Positions 26,368 to 35,136 of a stretch of DNA of 64,000 bases are shown here, one piece after another. Location of the stretch: positions 1-64,000 of the forward strand of contig NZ_CP119988.1 in the NCBI RefSeq assembly GCF_029338515.1, in the 5' to 3' direction. Position 1 is the first letter of the stretch. The number at the start of each line of letters is the position of its first letter. The position numbers and the translations under genes were made by a program. This DNA is from Haloglomus litoreum. GTDB lineage: Archaea > Halobacteriota > Halobacteria > Halobacteriales > Haloarculaceae. The notes under the pieces were generated by a model, which was not told where the DNA came from, ran no database searches, and saw nothing but the letters and a program-made list of their open reading frames with translations.

Positions 26368-27887
26368 CAGTTCACCACCTCCGCGGTCCGCAGGAGGTCC
26401 AGGTCACAGAGCGTCCCGTGCACGTCGCGGATGTCCTCGAAGCCGTACATGAGCATGAGCAGTCGCTCCAGCGCCAGTCCCCAGGCCATCACGTCGCACT
26501 CGACGCCGAGCGGGCGGAGCACTTCCTCGCGGAAGATGCCGCTGTTCCCGATCTCGACGATCTCGCCGGTCTTCGGGTGCGTCCCGAACAGCTCGAACGA
26601 CGGCTCCGTGTACGGGTTGTAGTGGGGCTTGAACTCGATGTCCGTGATGCCGAACTGCTCGTAGAACTCCGTGAACGTCCCCATCAGGTCACGCACGGAG
26701 AGGTCCTCGGCCATCACCCAGCCCTCGATCTGGAAGAACTCCAGCAGGTGCGTCGGGTCGAGCGTGTCGTTGCGGTACACCTTCTCGACGGAGAACCACC
26801 GCTGGGGCGGTTCCAGCTCGCCGACCTGCTCGCCGGAGAGGTAGCGCATCGACAGCGAGGTGGTGTGGCCCCGCAGGTCGACGCCGCGGGCCACCTCCTC
26901 CGTCCACGGCGAGTGGTAGCCGTCGCCGTCCTCGCCGACCCCCTCGCGGTGGGCCGACTCCACCCGGTCGACGAGGTCCGCCGGGAGGTCCCGCATCGGC
27001 GGCACGTCCAGCGCGAACTGGTCCCAGTGGGTCCGCGCGGGGTGGTCCTGGGGCATGAACAGGCAGTCGTTGATCCAGAACTCCGCGTCGGCGTGGGGGC
27101 CCTCCATCTCCTGGAACCCCATCCCGACGAGGACGTCCTTGACGCGGTCGGCGGTCTGGCGGAGGACGTGCTTGCGGCCGCCGTACTCGGCCTCGGCGTC
27201 CGCTTCCACGTTGTACTCGGCGAACTCCACGTCCTCCCACTCACCCGAGGTCAGCAGCTCGGGCGTGAGCGCGCCGACCGTCTCGGCGGTCTCGACGCCC
27301 TCCATCAGCGCCGTCACGCCCGCGTCGGTGAGCGTCACGGAGCGCACGGTGGTCTCGTGGCGGGTCGCGAGGCCGCGGTCGACGAGCCGGTCGAGGACGT
27401 TCCCGTCGAGGTAGCCGGCGTTCCCGTCGTCGATGGCGTCCAGCGCGCCGGCCTCGGGGTCGTCGTCGGGGTCCACGTCCGGGCCGCCCTCGAGGTCGAC
27501 GCGGACGGCGCCGTCGTCGATGTCACCGAAGCCCTTCCGCGCGAAGTTCGAGAGCGCGATGTCGACTTCGGGCCCCTCCAGCCCGCTCGCGCCGACCAGC
27601 TGGCCGATGCCGACCGCCTCGTCCTCGGCGCCCGCGTCGACGGCCGCCCGGTACAGGCGGAGTTCGGGCAGGCCGGCCTCGCGGTAACGCTCGCCCTCCT
27701 CCGTGAGTTCGACCTCCTCGGCGGCGTACTCGTCGACCTCGACGAGCCCCTCGGCCTCGAGTTCGAACGCGGCGTTCGTGACCGCGGTGGTGTCGGCGTC
27801 AGCCTGTTCGGCGAGCGATTCGACCGTCTTCGTCTCGGTCGCGCTGGCGGCCTCGAGCAGCGCGACCTGTATTGCCGGGAGTCGCAT
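26367..27887 (-). CDS. pheS: Phenylalanyl-tRNA synthetase alpha subunit
   Basis: The catalytic chain of phenylalanyl-tRNA synthetase. The 506-residue protein begins with winged-helix domains (about 1-170; RLPAIQVALLEAASATE and a second region near NFARKGFGDIDDG). The class II catalytic core follows, with motif 2 VEKVYRNDTLDPTHLLEFFQ (about 375-395) and motif 3 WGLALERLLMLMYGFEDIRD near the end. FGTHPKTGEIVEIGNSGIF shapes the phenylalanine pocket. The start at 27887 gives the usual N terminus; the frame continues open to 28286 but that extension is Pro/Arg/Ser-rich non-coding sequence. It is transcribed with pheT behind a hairpin-containing leader. Confidence 0.97.
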   Translation of the reverse strand: MRLPAIQVALLEAASATETKTVESLAEQADADTTAVTNAAFELEAEGLVEVDEYAAEEVELTEEGERYREAGLPELRLYRAAVDAGAEDEAVGIGQLVGASGLEGPEVDIALSNFARKGFGDIDDGAVRVDLEGGPDVDPDDDPEAGALDAIDDGNAGYLDGNVLDRLVDRGLATRHETTVRSVTLTDAGVTALMEGVETAETVGALTPELLTSGEWEDVEFAEYNVEADAEAEYGGRKHVLRQTADRVKDVLVGMGFQEMEGPHADAEFWINDCLFMPQDHPARTHWDQFALDVPPMRDLPADLVDRVESAHREGVGEDGDGYHSPWTEEVARGVDLRGHTTSLSMRYLSGEQVGELEPPQRWFSVEKVYRNDTLDPTHLLEFFQIEGWVMAEDLSVRDLMGTFTEFYEQFGITDIEFKPHYNPYTEPSFELFGTHPKTGEIVEIGNSGIFREEVLRPLGVECDVMAWGLALERLLMLMYGFEDIRDVHGTLCDLDLLRTAEVVN

Positions 27888-28024
27888 GTTGTGGTGGTTC
27901 GTGTGTGCGTGAGCGTGCGGGTCCGTGCCTCCCACGAGTGGGCGGGTCGGGAACGGCCCGCGCTGGCGCCACGCGGGCGCCAGCCTGGTCGTCAGCGATG
28001 CCTGCGTCGGCCGGCCAACTAACG
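27888..28024 (-). promoter_or_regulatory. Leader of pheST with two hairpins
   Basis: A TATA-like GTTAGTTGG on the minus strand (28024-28016) would place the transcript start near 27990, giving a leader of about 100 bases before pheS. It contains a perfect 9-base stem (27962-27970 with 27976-27984, 5-base loop) and a smaller palindrome CCCACGAGTGGG (27931-27942). Most haloarchaeal genes are leaderless, so a structured leader on a synthetase operon is unusual. No known riboswitch or T-box is recognised. Confidence 0.45.
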
Positions 28025-28284
28025 GTTCCGGACCCCCGCGACGGTTTCGCCGCCGACCCCTCGGTTTCGTCTCCAGATGGTGAGGGATCGACGGGTCCGC
28101 CGTCGCGTCAGGCGAAGAAGAACGGGTCGGACGCGGTGGTCGGTGGGCGAGCAACGCGCCGTTCGGAGCGTCCGACTGGCATGCGACGGCCTGCGTGACA
28201 GCGGGACTTGAGTGTTGTGGGACGGGTGGCACCCCTCGCGATGGGGACACAAGGCCTATCCCGGCCGTGTCGTTCCCCCCGGAC
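28025..28284. other. Intergenic stretch, no gene seen
   Basis: This stretch between the pheST promoter and the small membrane gene has open frames on both strands, but none has acidic haloarchaeal coding character. The promoter of the gene at 28285 must lie at its right end; no clear TATA box was found. Confidence 0.35.
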
Positions 28285-28647
28285 ATGGACGACCGACTCC
28301 CAGGGGCAGCGCTCGCGGTGGTCGGGGCGGGACTGCTCGCCGTTCTGGTCGCGGACCCCCCTGTGGGCGGGCAGGGTGGTCCGGGGATCGCGTACGCCGC
28401 GTTCGTCCTCCTGGTCGTCGGGGGGGCCGGCGGCCTGGCGGTCGTGGTCGGCGCTCGCTCGCTGCTGGCCGGCCGGGTCCACCGGCCGACGGTGTTCCTC
28501 GCCGGCTACGCGGCGGTCGGTGCGGTGTACGCGGTGGTCCACCGGGGACTGTTGCTGGATCTGTCGCCGGGGGCCTTCGTCCTCGCCGGAGCGGTGTTCG
28601 TCCTGTCGGTCGTCGCCGGAGCCGACCGGTTCGCACCGACGGACTGA
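28285..28647 (+). CDS. Four-helix membrane protein of unknown function
   Basis: A 120-residue hydrophobic protein with four predicted membrane segments (about 7-25, 33-55, 65-83 and 92-112; LPGAALAVVGAGLLAVLVAD, IAYAAFVLLVVGGAGGLAVV). It has short loops and an acidic tail. No family is recognised. The start at 28285 (MDDRLPGAALA) avoids a non-halophilic extension to 28195. Confidence 0.55.
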   Translation: MDDRLPGAALAVVGAGLLAVLVADPPVGGQGGPGIAYAAFVLLVVGGAGGLAVVVGARSLLAGRVHRPTVFLAGYAAVGAVYAVVHRGLLLDLSPGAFVLAGAVFVLSVVAGADRFAPTD

Positions 28648-28744
28648 CACCACGACTGCGGGCCGGTCGAGCGTCGCGCCGCTCTCGCTATCGATGCCAT
28701 CCCATCTGAAAGATTGATAGGCGCGTCCACACAACCAACGGGCA

Positions 28745-31096
28745 GTGTCATCCTACGTGGGCGAGGACACGGCCGCCGCCATCGACAGCGGCCGTGAGAC
28801 GGCGGGCGCGATGCTCCGGCAGGCCCAGAAACACCTCCAGAAGGTGTTCATCCTGTTCCTCGTCGGGCTCATGGGGACCATCTACGTCCTCCGGAACTTC
28901 GTCTGGGACCAGCTGAAGGCCGACCTCAACGTCCAGGAGGACATCGTCATCGTCGCGGTCACGCCGTTCGACGTCATCCTCCTGCAGGTGAAGATCGGGC
29001 TCTTCGTGGGGATCATCGTCGCGTTGCCGCTGTTGCTCTACTACTCGCGGGACGCCCTGAAGGAGCGAGGTCTCTGGCCGACCGGCATCCCGCGCTGGAA
29101 GATCGCCACCGTCGGCTTCTTCAGCTTCCTGCTGTTCTGTGGCGGCGTCGCGTACGGCTACGCCGTCTTCTTCCCCACCGCCTTCCGCTTCCTCGCCGAG
29201 AACGCCGTCCAGTCCGGCTTCGCGCCCACCTACTCCATCGTCAAGTGGGCCCAGTTCATCATGCTGCTCTCGGTCTCGTTCGGGCTGGCGGCGCAGTTGC
29301 CGCTCGTGATGAGCGCGCTGTCGTACTCGGGGGTCGTCCCGTACACGACGTTCCGTGACTACTGGCGCCACGCGGTCGTCGGACTGTACGCCATCGGGGC
29401 GGTGTTCACGCCACCGGACCCGCTCACGCAGCTGATGTGGGCGACGCCGCTCGTCGTGCTGTACGCCATCAGCCTCCAGATCTCGAAATTCGTCGTCACG
29501 GCGAAGGTGTCCAGCCAGCGCCTCGGCGTGAAGAACGTCGCCCGGGAGCGGTGGAACGTCCTCGCGGGCGTGGGAGCGCTGGCGTTCGCCGGGACCTACT
29601 TCGGCTACCGGGCGCTGCTGGCAGGGGCAGCCGACTCGCTGGTCCCGTCGGTGAACGCCGCCGCCGCGGGCCTGGACCGCTACGTCGGGTTCCGGAGCCG
29701 CTTGAACCCGCCGTCGACGTGGTCGGTCGACCCGATGTTCGGCCTCTCGCCCGAGGTGGCGCTCGGCATCGGCGCCCTCGTCGTCGCGCTCGGCGCGGCG
29801 CTCGTGACGCTCTCGTACCTGCTCGTCGCGGCCGTCGACGAGATCATCGCGGCCGAGGGTGGGCTGAAGGCGGTCGAGCGGGGGCTCAACCGTTCGGCGA
29901 CGGCCGGCGAGGGCGGCCCCGCTCCTGCCTCGACGGGCGCCCCCGGGGAGATCGACCTCTCGGAACTCGACGAGGCGGGCATCCGCGCGGCCCCCATCGA
30001 GGCGTTCGCCGACATGGAGGAGGACGAGGCCGTCTCCCTGGCGGGCGAGGCGATGGACGAGGACGACCCGGACAAGGCCCAGGCCATCCTCGACCGGTTC
30101 GACGAGGCCCAGGAACTGGTCGAGGCCGACCCCGTCGAGAAGGGGGCGACGGCGGCCGCCGCCAACGATGTCGGCCGGTCCGCCGCCCCCGGCCCGAACC
30201 AGGCCGGCGTCAACGCCGACGACGAGGAGGCCGGCGTCGGCACCCGCACGGCGGCGGGCGTCGCCAACGCGTTCACCGCCGAGGAGACCGACGAGGACGA
30301 CATCGGCGGCTACCTCTACGACATCCAGTTCATCGTCGAGTCGCTCACCTCGAAGGCGTTCGTCATCGTCGGGCTGTTCATGACCGTCCTCGCGGTGTCG
30401 TTCAGCGCGCTCTACCTGGGTGGCATCGGCTACCTCAAGGACGAGTTCGTCTCGCGGGTCCCGTCGCAGGTGGTCGACCCGAGCGCCATCGACATCGTCG
30501 CGCTCCACCCGGTGGAGGTGCTCATCTTCGAGATCAAGGTGTCGGTCATCTTCGCGGCGGTCGCCACGCTGCCCGTCCTGCTGTACTTCGCGTGGCCCGC
30601 GCTGAAGGAGCGCGGCTTCGCCGCCGGCGACCGCAACGTCCTGCTGCTGTGGGGCGGGCTCATCACGGTCGGCCTCGTCGCCGGCAGCGCCGTCGGCTTC
30701 CTCTACGTCGCGCCCACCATCATCTCCTGGCTCGTCGCCGACGCGCTCGGCGCGAACATGGTCATCGCCTACCAGATCAACTCCTTCGGCTGGCTGGTCT
30801 TCTTCACCACCGTCGGTGTCGGCCTACTGTTCGACATCCCGGTCACGATGTACCTGTTCCACCGGGGCGGGCTGGTCCCCTACCGCACGCAGCTGGCGCG
30901 CTGGCGCGAGGTGACGGTCCTCATCCTCGGCGGCGCCGCACTGTTCACGCCCAAGAGCGTCTTCTCGATGTTCATCGTCGGCATCCCGGTCCTGCTGGCG
31001 TACTTCGCGGGGCTGGGCCTGCTGTACGTCGTCACGCTGGGCGGCCGACGGGGGGGCCCGAAGCCGACGAAGCCCGAGCCGGAGACCGCCGACTGA
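28745..31096 (+). CDS. Double TatC Tat translocase subunit (TatCt type)
   Basis: TatC binds the twin-arginine signal and forms the core of the translocase that exports folded proteins. This 783-residue protein has two fused TatC units, as in the haloarchaeal TatCt. The first (about 25-265) has VTPFDVILLQVKIGLFVG and PLLLYYSRDALKERGLWP; the second (about 525-770) has LHPVEVLIFEIKVSVIFA and LPVLLYFAWPALKERGF. Each unit has six membrane segments; extra segments near 275-300 and 335-360, and an acidic Ala/Asp-rich linker (about 385-510), join them. The start is GTG 28745. No tatA gene is adjacent. The window contains several Tat substrates. Confidence 0.95.
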   Translation: MSSYVGEDTAAAIDSGRETAGAMLRQAQKHLQKVFILFLVGLMGTIYVLRNFVWDQLKADLNVQEDIVIVAVTPFDVILLQVKIGLFVGIIVALPLLLYYSRDALKERGLWPTGIPRWKIATVGFFSFLLFCGGVAYGYAVFFPTAFRFLAENAVQSGFAPTYSIVKWAQFIMLLSVSFGLAAQLPLVMSALSYSGVVPYTTFRDYWRHAVVGLYAIGAVFTPPDPLTQLMWATPLVVLYAISLQISKFVVTAKVSSQRLGVKNVARERWNVLAGVGALAFAGTYFGYRALLAGAADSLVPSVNAAAAGLDRYVGFRSRLNPPSTWSVDPMFGLSPEVALGIGALVVALGAALVTLSYLLVAAVDEIIAAEGGLKAVERGLNRSATAGEGGPAPASTGAPGEIDLSELDEAGIRAAPIEAFADMEEDEAVSLAGEAMDEDDPDKAQAILDRFDEAQELVEADPVEKGATAAAANDVGRSAAPGPNQAGVNADDEEAGVGTRTAAGVANAFTAEETDEDDIGGYLYDIQFIVESLTSKAFVIVGLFMTVLAVSFSALYLGGIGYLKDEFVSRVPSQVVDPSAIDIVALHPVEVLIFEIKVSVIFAAVATLPVLLYFAWPALKERGFAAGDRNVLLLWGGLITVGLVAGSAVGFLYVAPTIISWLVADALGANMVIAYQINSFGWLVFFTTVGVGLLFDIPVTMYLFHRGGLVPYRTQLARWREVTVLILGGAALFTPKSVFSMFIVGIPVLLAYFAGLGLLYVVTLGGRRGGPKPTKPEPETAD

Positions 31097-31264
31097 CTCC
31101 CCCCGCGCTGATCCTCCTCGGTCGATCCTCCGATTCCGGTGGCCACCGCTCTCGCCGTCCCTCGACATAGATAACGCGAACAATCGAATCAATGTGCGAA
31201 CGGCGACCATATCCTCGCAATTTGGCGGATTATCGATCCTTTCGGGACAGTACTCACCCATAGC

Positions 31265-31271
31265 TATTTTT
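31265..31271 (+). promoter_or_regulatory. TATA box of the amino-acid permease
   Basis: TATTTTT lies 26-32 bases before ATG 31297. The preceding gap (31097-31264) is AT-rich in part (31165-31230) and carries no gene. Confidence 0.6.
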
Positions 31272-31296
31272 GTGTGGTGCTTGTTGACACGGGACG

Positions 31297-32709
31297 ATGA
31301 GCCAGGCAGGCGAGCGCGCGCCCGTGGCGAGTCTGGGACTGCTCGACGCGACGATGGTCGGCGTCGGGGCGATGATCGGCGCGGGCATCTTCGTCCTGAC
31401 GGGCCTGGCCGCCGAGACGGCAGGCTCGGCGGCCATCATCGCCTTCGCACTCAATGGGGGTGTGACGGCGTTCACGGCGCTGTCGTACGCGGAGCTGGCG
31501 GCCGCCATCCCCCGCAACGGCGGCGGGTACGCCTACGTCCGCGAGGCGTTCCCGCCGCTGGTCTCGTTCGTGATGGGCTGGACGCGCTGGTTCACCTACA
31601 TGGTCGCGGGGGCGCTGTACGCGCTGGGCTTCTCCTCGAACTTCGTGGAGTTCGTCCACCTGTACGGCGTGACCGTGCCGTTCGGGGAGACGTTCCCGGA
31701 GCTGTATGCGCTCGCGGTCATCGCGCTGTTCGTGGCGCTGAACGCGCTCTCGACGGAGGCCAGCGGCGGCGCCGAGACGCTCATCACGCTCGTGAAGATC
31801 GCCATCCTGCTGGTGTTCGTCGGGTTCGGGCTCCCCCAGGCGAACCCTGGGGAGTTCAGCCCGACCTTCCCGAACGGGGCGGTGTCGGTCCTCCCGGCGA
31901 TGGGCCTGACGTTCATCGCCTTCCAGGGGTACGACCTCATCGCGACCGTCACCGAGGAGGTGGAGAACCCCCAGAAGAACATCCCGCGGGCCATCATGCT
32001 CAGCCTCGGCGTCACCGTCGTCATCTACCTGCTTGTCGTCTTCGTCGCCATCGGCGTCCTCGGGGCGGGGCCGCTGGCCGCGGCCGGCGAGACGGCCATC
32101 GCGAGTGCCGCCGAGGCGTTCATGCCGGCGCTCCCCATCGTCGGGACGGGCGCGGGACTCATCGCGTTCGGGGCCGTCTTCTCGACGGTGTCGGCGCTGA
32201 ACGCGGTCGTCATCGGCTCCTCGCGGGTCGCGTTCGCGATGGGGCGCGAGCGCCAGTTGCCCGGGCCGCTCGGCCGCCTCCACCACCGCTTCGGGACGCC
32301 GTTCGTCGCGGTGCTGGCGAGCGCCGTCGTGATGCTGGTCGCGGTGCTGGTGGTCCCCATCCGCATCGTGGGGAACCTGGCGAGCCTCTTCTCGCTGCTG
32401 GGGTTCGTCGTCGTCAACCTCGCGGCCATCGAACTCCGGCGCGAGCAGCCCGACCTCCGACGACCGTTCGAGATCCCCTACTACCCCGTTCCGCCGATAC
32501 TGGGCATCGCCCTGAACCTGCTGCTGGGGCTGTTCATCGACCCGGTGACGTGGGCGCTGGCGGTCGGCTGGCTCGTCGTCGGCGGCGCCGTCTACGTCGC
32601 CCTGCAGCGCCGCAAGGGTGAGCCGGCCGCCCCCGCGCCCGAGGTCGGCGTGGGGGTCGAACCCGACGTCGACCCCGAACGCGACGTCCCCGCCCGACCC
32701 GACGACTGA
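31297..32709 (+). CDS. APC-family amino-acid permease
   Basis: A 470-residue secondary transporter of the amino acid-polyamine-organocation superfamily, taking up amino acids by cation symport or exchange. Twelve membrane segments are predicted. The family signature in the first helix, GVGAMIGAGIFVLTGLAAE (about 21-40), forms the substrate-binding unwound segment (G-A-G-I). NGGGYAYVREAFPP (about 72-85), GLTFIAFQGYDLIATVTEEV (about 205-225) and EVENPQKNIPRAI are also typical. The C terminus is acidic. The substrate cannot be told from sequence. The downstream gene encodes a TrkA-type nucleotide-binding protein 32 bases away, probably co-transcribed and possibly regulatory. Confidence 0.93.
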   Translation: MSQAGERAPVASLGLLDATMVGVGAMIGAGIFVLTGLAAETAGSAAIIAFALNGGVTAFTALSYAELAAAIPRNGGGYAYVREAFPPLVSFVMGWTRWFTYMVAGALYALGFSSNFVEFVHLYGVTVPFGETFPELYALAVIALFVALNALSTEASGGAETLITLVKIAILLVFVGFGLPQANPGEFSPTFPNGAVSVLPAMGLTFIAFQGYDLIATVTEEVENPQKNIPRAIMLSLGVTVVIYLLVVFVAIGVLGAGPLAAAGETAIASAAEAFMPALPIVGTGAGLIAFGAVFSTVSALNAVVIGSSRVAFAMGRERQLPGPLGRLHHRFGTPFVAVLASAVVMLVAVLVVPIRIVGNLASLFSLLGFVVVNLAAIELRREQPDLRRPFEIPYYPVPPILGIALNLLLGLFIDPVTWALAVGWLVVGGAVYVALQRRKGEPAAPAPEVGVGVEPDVDPERDVPARPDD

Positions 32710-32741
32710 CCGGCCCCCGACCACACGAGACACACCACACC

Positions 32742-33398
32742 ATGACAGAGACACTCCACATCATCATCGCGGGTGGCGGCGAGGTCGGTCTCGGCGCCGC
32801 GCGCGTCCTGGACGACCGCGGGCACAACGTGACCATCATCGAACCCGACCCGTCGCGGGCGGACTACCTCAGCGACGCCTACGTCGGCACCGTCATCGAG
32901 GGGGATGCCGCCCGGCCGAGCGTCCTCGCACAGGCGAACCTGGAGCGCAGCGACGTGGTCGCGGCGCTCACCGACGACGAGGCCTCGAACTTCGCGGTCT
33001 GCATGGCCGCCCAGCGCATGGCCACCGTCCGGACCGTCCTGCGGACCTCGGCGCCGCCCGGCGAGGAGTACGACGCCTTCGTCGACGGCACCGTCTTCCC
33101 GGAGGCGTTCGGCGCCCGCGCGGCGGCCAACGAGATCACCGGCGCCGGCGTCCGCGCCATCGAGGAGATCGGCGGCGAGCTCGGCCTGGAGATCGTCGAG
33201 GTCGAGGTGACCGAGGCGGCCCCCGCCGCGGGTCGGAGCCTGCAGGAGGTGTCGTTCCCGCGGGGGAGCCTCATCATCGCCGACGCCGCGGGCGGCCGGA
33301 TCGGCGGCCCCGACACGGTGCTCGAACCGGGTGTCCGCTACCTCGTCGCGATGGAGGCCGACGTGGCCGACGAGATCATGAACCTCCTGCGGGGGTGA
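32742..33398 (+). CDS. TrkA-type regulatory protein (RCK_N + RCK_C)
   Basis: A 218-residue cytoplasmic protein. The N-terminal Rossmann RCK domain has the NAD-binding IIAGGGEVGLGAARVLDDRG (about 7-26) and the acidic TIIEPD ending strand 2. The RCK_C domain (about 145-215; VTEAAPAAGRSLQEVSFPRG, EPGVRYLVAMEA) binds a ligand. TrkA proteins gate K+ uptake systems such as TrkH, but no TrkH gene is nearby; it follows an APC permease by 32 bases, so it may regulate that transporter instead. The gene is complete. Confidence 0.88.
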   Translation: MTETLHIIIAGGGEVGLGAARVLDDRGHNVTIIEPDPSRADYLSDAYVGTVIEGDAARPSVLAQANLERSDVVAALTDDEASNFAVCMAAQRMATVRTVLRTSAPPGEEYDAFVDGTVFPEAFGARAAANEITGAGVRAIEEIGGELGLEIVEVEVTEAAPAAGRSLQEVSFPRGSLIIADAAGGRIGGPDTVLEPGVRYLVAMEADVADEIMNLLRG

Positions 33399-33459
33399 CG
33401 CCCGCCGCCCCGCCCACCATCGGGCACGCTTTTTGCCGCTCCTCCGCGAACGGCCATGT

Positions 33460-33636
33460 ATGCCCAAGATATCCGTCGAGATGCCCCAGGAACTGCTCGA
33501 TGACTTGGACGAGCACGTCGGCGACGACGGGAAGTTCGTCAACCGGAGCGACGCCATCCGCGCCTCCGTGCGGAAGACGCTGGACGTGCTGGACGAGATC
33601 GACGCCCGGCACGGGCGGCTCGACGAGGAGGAGTGA
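33460..33636 (+). CDS. Ribbon-helix-helix DNA-binding protein
   Basis: A 58-residue CopG-like protein. The N-terminal beta ribbon PKISVEMPQELLDDLDEHV is followed by NRSDAIRASVRKTLDVLDEI, the two helices that form the dimeric RHH fold. It is a probable small transcription regulator. The TATA-like CTTTTTG (about 33428-33434) lies 26-32 bases before ATG 33460 and supports that start over the in-frame ATG at 33433. It is convergent with rlmE with a 9-base gap; this neighbourhood recurs in haloarchaea as I recall. Confidence 0.88.
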   Translation: MPKISVEMPQELLDDLDEHVGDDGKFVNRSDAIRASVRKTLDVLDEIDARHGRLDEEE

Positions 33637-33645
33637 CCGGTCGCC

Positions 33646-34461
33646 CTACTCCTCGTCGGGGTCGCGCTCGGTGACCTCGGCGAAGCCGAACCGCGGCTTC
33701 ACCTCCTCGACGCGCACCCGCACCTCGTCGCCCACCGCGGTCCCGGGGACGAACAGCGTGAACCCCTCGATGCGGGCGATCCCGTCGCCCTCCGCGCCCT
33801 CGTCGCTCACCTCGACGACGACCTCGTCGCCGGCCCGAACCGGCGCCGTGATGCGGTTCTTCGCCACGAGGTAGAGCTCGGAGGACGCATCGCGGGAGGC
33901 GGGCGGGCGGACCTCGCGGACGTACTCGAACTCCGCGTCGATGTCCTGCTTGAGGTCGTCGAGGTCGCGCCCGTCGAACACCTTCACCACGAGGTCGCCG
34001 CCCGCCGGCAGCACCGTCAGCGCCGTCTCGAACGCCTGCCGCGCGAGATGGACCGACCGGGCGTGGTCGAGGTCGTACTCCCCGCTCATGTTCGGCGCCA
34101 TGTCCGAGAGGACGATGTCGGCGCCACCCTCGCCGACCAGCTCCCCCACCCGCTCGCGGGTGTCGGCCTCGGTCATGTCCCCGCGGACGGTCTCGACGTG
34201 GGCGGCGCCGTCGCCGCTGCCGGCCTCGTCCTCCGAGAGGTTCCGGACGTTCTGGAGGTCGACGCCGACGACCTTGCCGCTCGCACCGACGCGCTGGGCG
34301 GCGACCTGCAGCCAGCCGCCCGGCGCCGCCCCGAGGTCGACGACGATGTCCCCCTGCGAGAGGAGGCCGGCCTCCTCGTCGAGCTGCTGGAGCTTGTACG
34401 CCGCTCGGGAGCGATAGCCCTCCTGCTTGGCGCGGTTGTAGTACTCGTCCTTGCCCGTCAT
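33646..34461 (-). CDS. rlmE: 23S rRNA uridine-2'-O-methyltransferase with TRAM domain
   Basis: An RlmE/FtsJ-type SAM-dependent enzyme that 2'-O-methylates a uridine in the peptidyl-transferase region of 23S rRNA. The 271-residue product has YYNRAKQEGYRSRAAYKL at the N terminus (catalytic Lys region), the SAM motif VVDLGAAPGGWLQVA (about 40-54), the catalytic SDMAPNMSGEYDLD (about 112-125) and GGDLVVKVFDG (about 150). A C-terminal TRAM domain (about 205-271; GDEVVVEVSDEG, FVPGTAVGDEVRVRV), common in the archaeal form, probably binds RNA. The start at 34461 (MTGKDEYYNRA) is the family start; the frame is open upstream but carries only shadow sequence. Confidence 0.95.
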   Translation of the reverse strand: MTGKDEYYNRAKQEGYRSRAAYKLQQLDEEAGLLSQGDIVVDLGAAPGGWLQVAAQRVGASGKVVGVDLQNVRNLSEDEAGSGDGAAHVETVRGDMTEADTRERVGELVGEGGADIVLSDMAPNMSGEYDLDHARSVHLARQAFETALTVLPAGGDLVVKVFDGRDLDDLKQDIDAEFEYVREVRPPASRDASSELYLVAKNRITAPVRAGDEVVVEVSDEGAEGDGIARIEGFTLFVPGTAVGDEVRVRVEEVKPRFGFAEVTERDPDEE

Positions 34462-34608
34462 GGCTCCCCCGCTGTGCTCGTGGCCGTCTCTCCGGCGTAT
34501 CGCGACGAACGCGTGGTCATTGGCGGGGGAACGGCGTCGACGCGGAAATGGACATCGGATAGGGCGCCGCGCCACAGGCTTGTAGTCACCCCCTCCGTAC
34601 GGTGGCCC

Positions 34609-35052
34609 ATGACAGACGAGCCCGCGGTCTCGGGCGTGGACCACGTGGAACTGTTCGTCAGCGACGCGGAGGCGGCCGCCGACTGGTACGAGCGCGTGCT
34701 GGGGGTCACGCGGGCGTCGGCGTTCGCGGAGTGGTGGGAGACGGGGCAGGGGCCGCTGATGCTGTCGGTCGACGACACGACGAAACTGGCGCTGTTCGAG
34801 CGCAAGACGGCCAGCCGCGGCGGGGACGTGAGTCCACACCGTGTCGCCTTCGGTATCGACGGTGACGGGTTCCTGTCGTTCCTCGACGACCTGGACGGCC
34901 TCGGCCTGACCGACCGTCACGGCGACGCGGTCACGAGGGCCGACGCCGTCGACCACGGCCTCTCGTACTCGCTGTACTTCACCGACCCCGACGGCAACTG
35001 GCTCGAACTGACGACGAACGACCACGACGTGGTGGCCGCCGATCTGGCGTGA
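34609..35052 (+). CDS. VOC-family (glyoxalase/dioxygenase fold) protein
   Basis: A 147-residue metal-binding protein of the vicinal oxygen chelate superfamily. VDHVELFVSDAEAAADWYER (about 10-29) holds the first metal His, and SLYFTDPDGNWLELTT (about 122-137) the Glu ligand, as in glyoxalase I, dioxygenases and antibiotic-resistance proteins. A third His lies in SPHRVAFGIDGDG (about 80). Substrate is unknown. The start at 34609 is chosen because the coding pattern and the family N terminus begin there, although the frame stays open back to 34048, antisense to rlmE. Confidence 0.85.
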   Translation: MTDEPAVSGVDHVELFVSDAEAAADWYERVLGVTRASAFAEWWETGQGPLMLSVDDTTKLALFERKTASRGGDVSPHRVAFGIDGDGFLSFLDDLDGLGLTDRHGDAVTRADAVDHGLSYSLYFTDPDGNWLELTTNDHDVVAADLA

Positions 35053-35136
35053 GAGGGCGGCCCCTCCGGGGTCGCGGCCGTCGCCCCCCTGCCACCGCCA
35101 ACACTTAGGTACGTGTGCACACAGTTCACCAGTACT

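Noticed and set aside
32618-33874. Plus-strand frame of 418 codons across the TrkA gene and the rlmE antisense region
   Set aside because: Arg/Pro/Ser-rich, without domain; it is a shadow of known genes.
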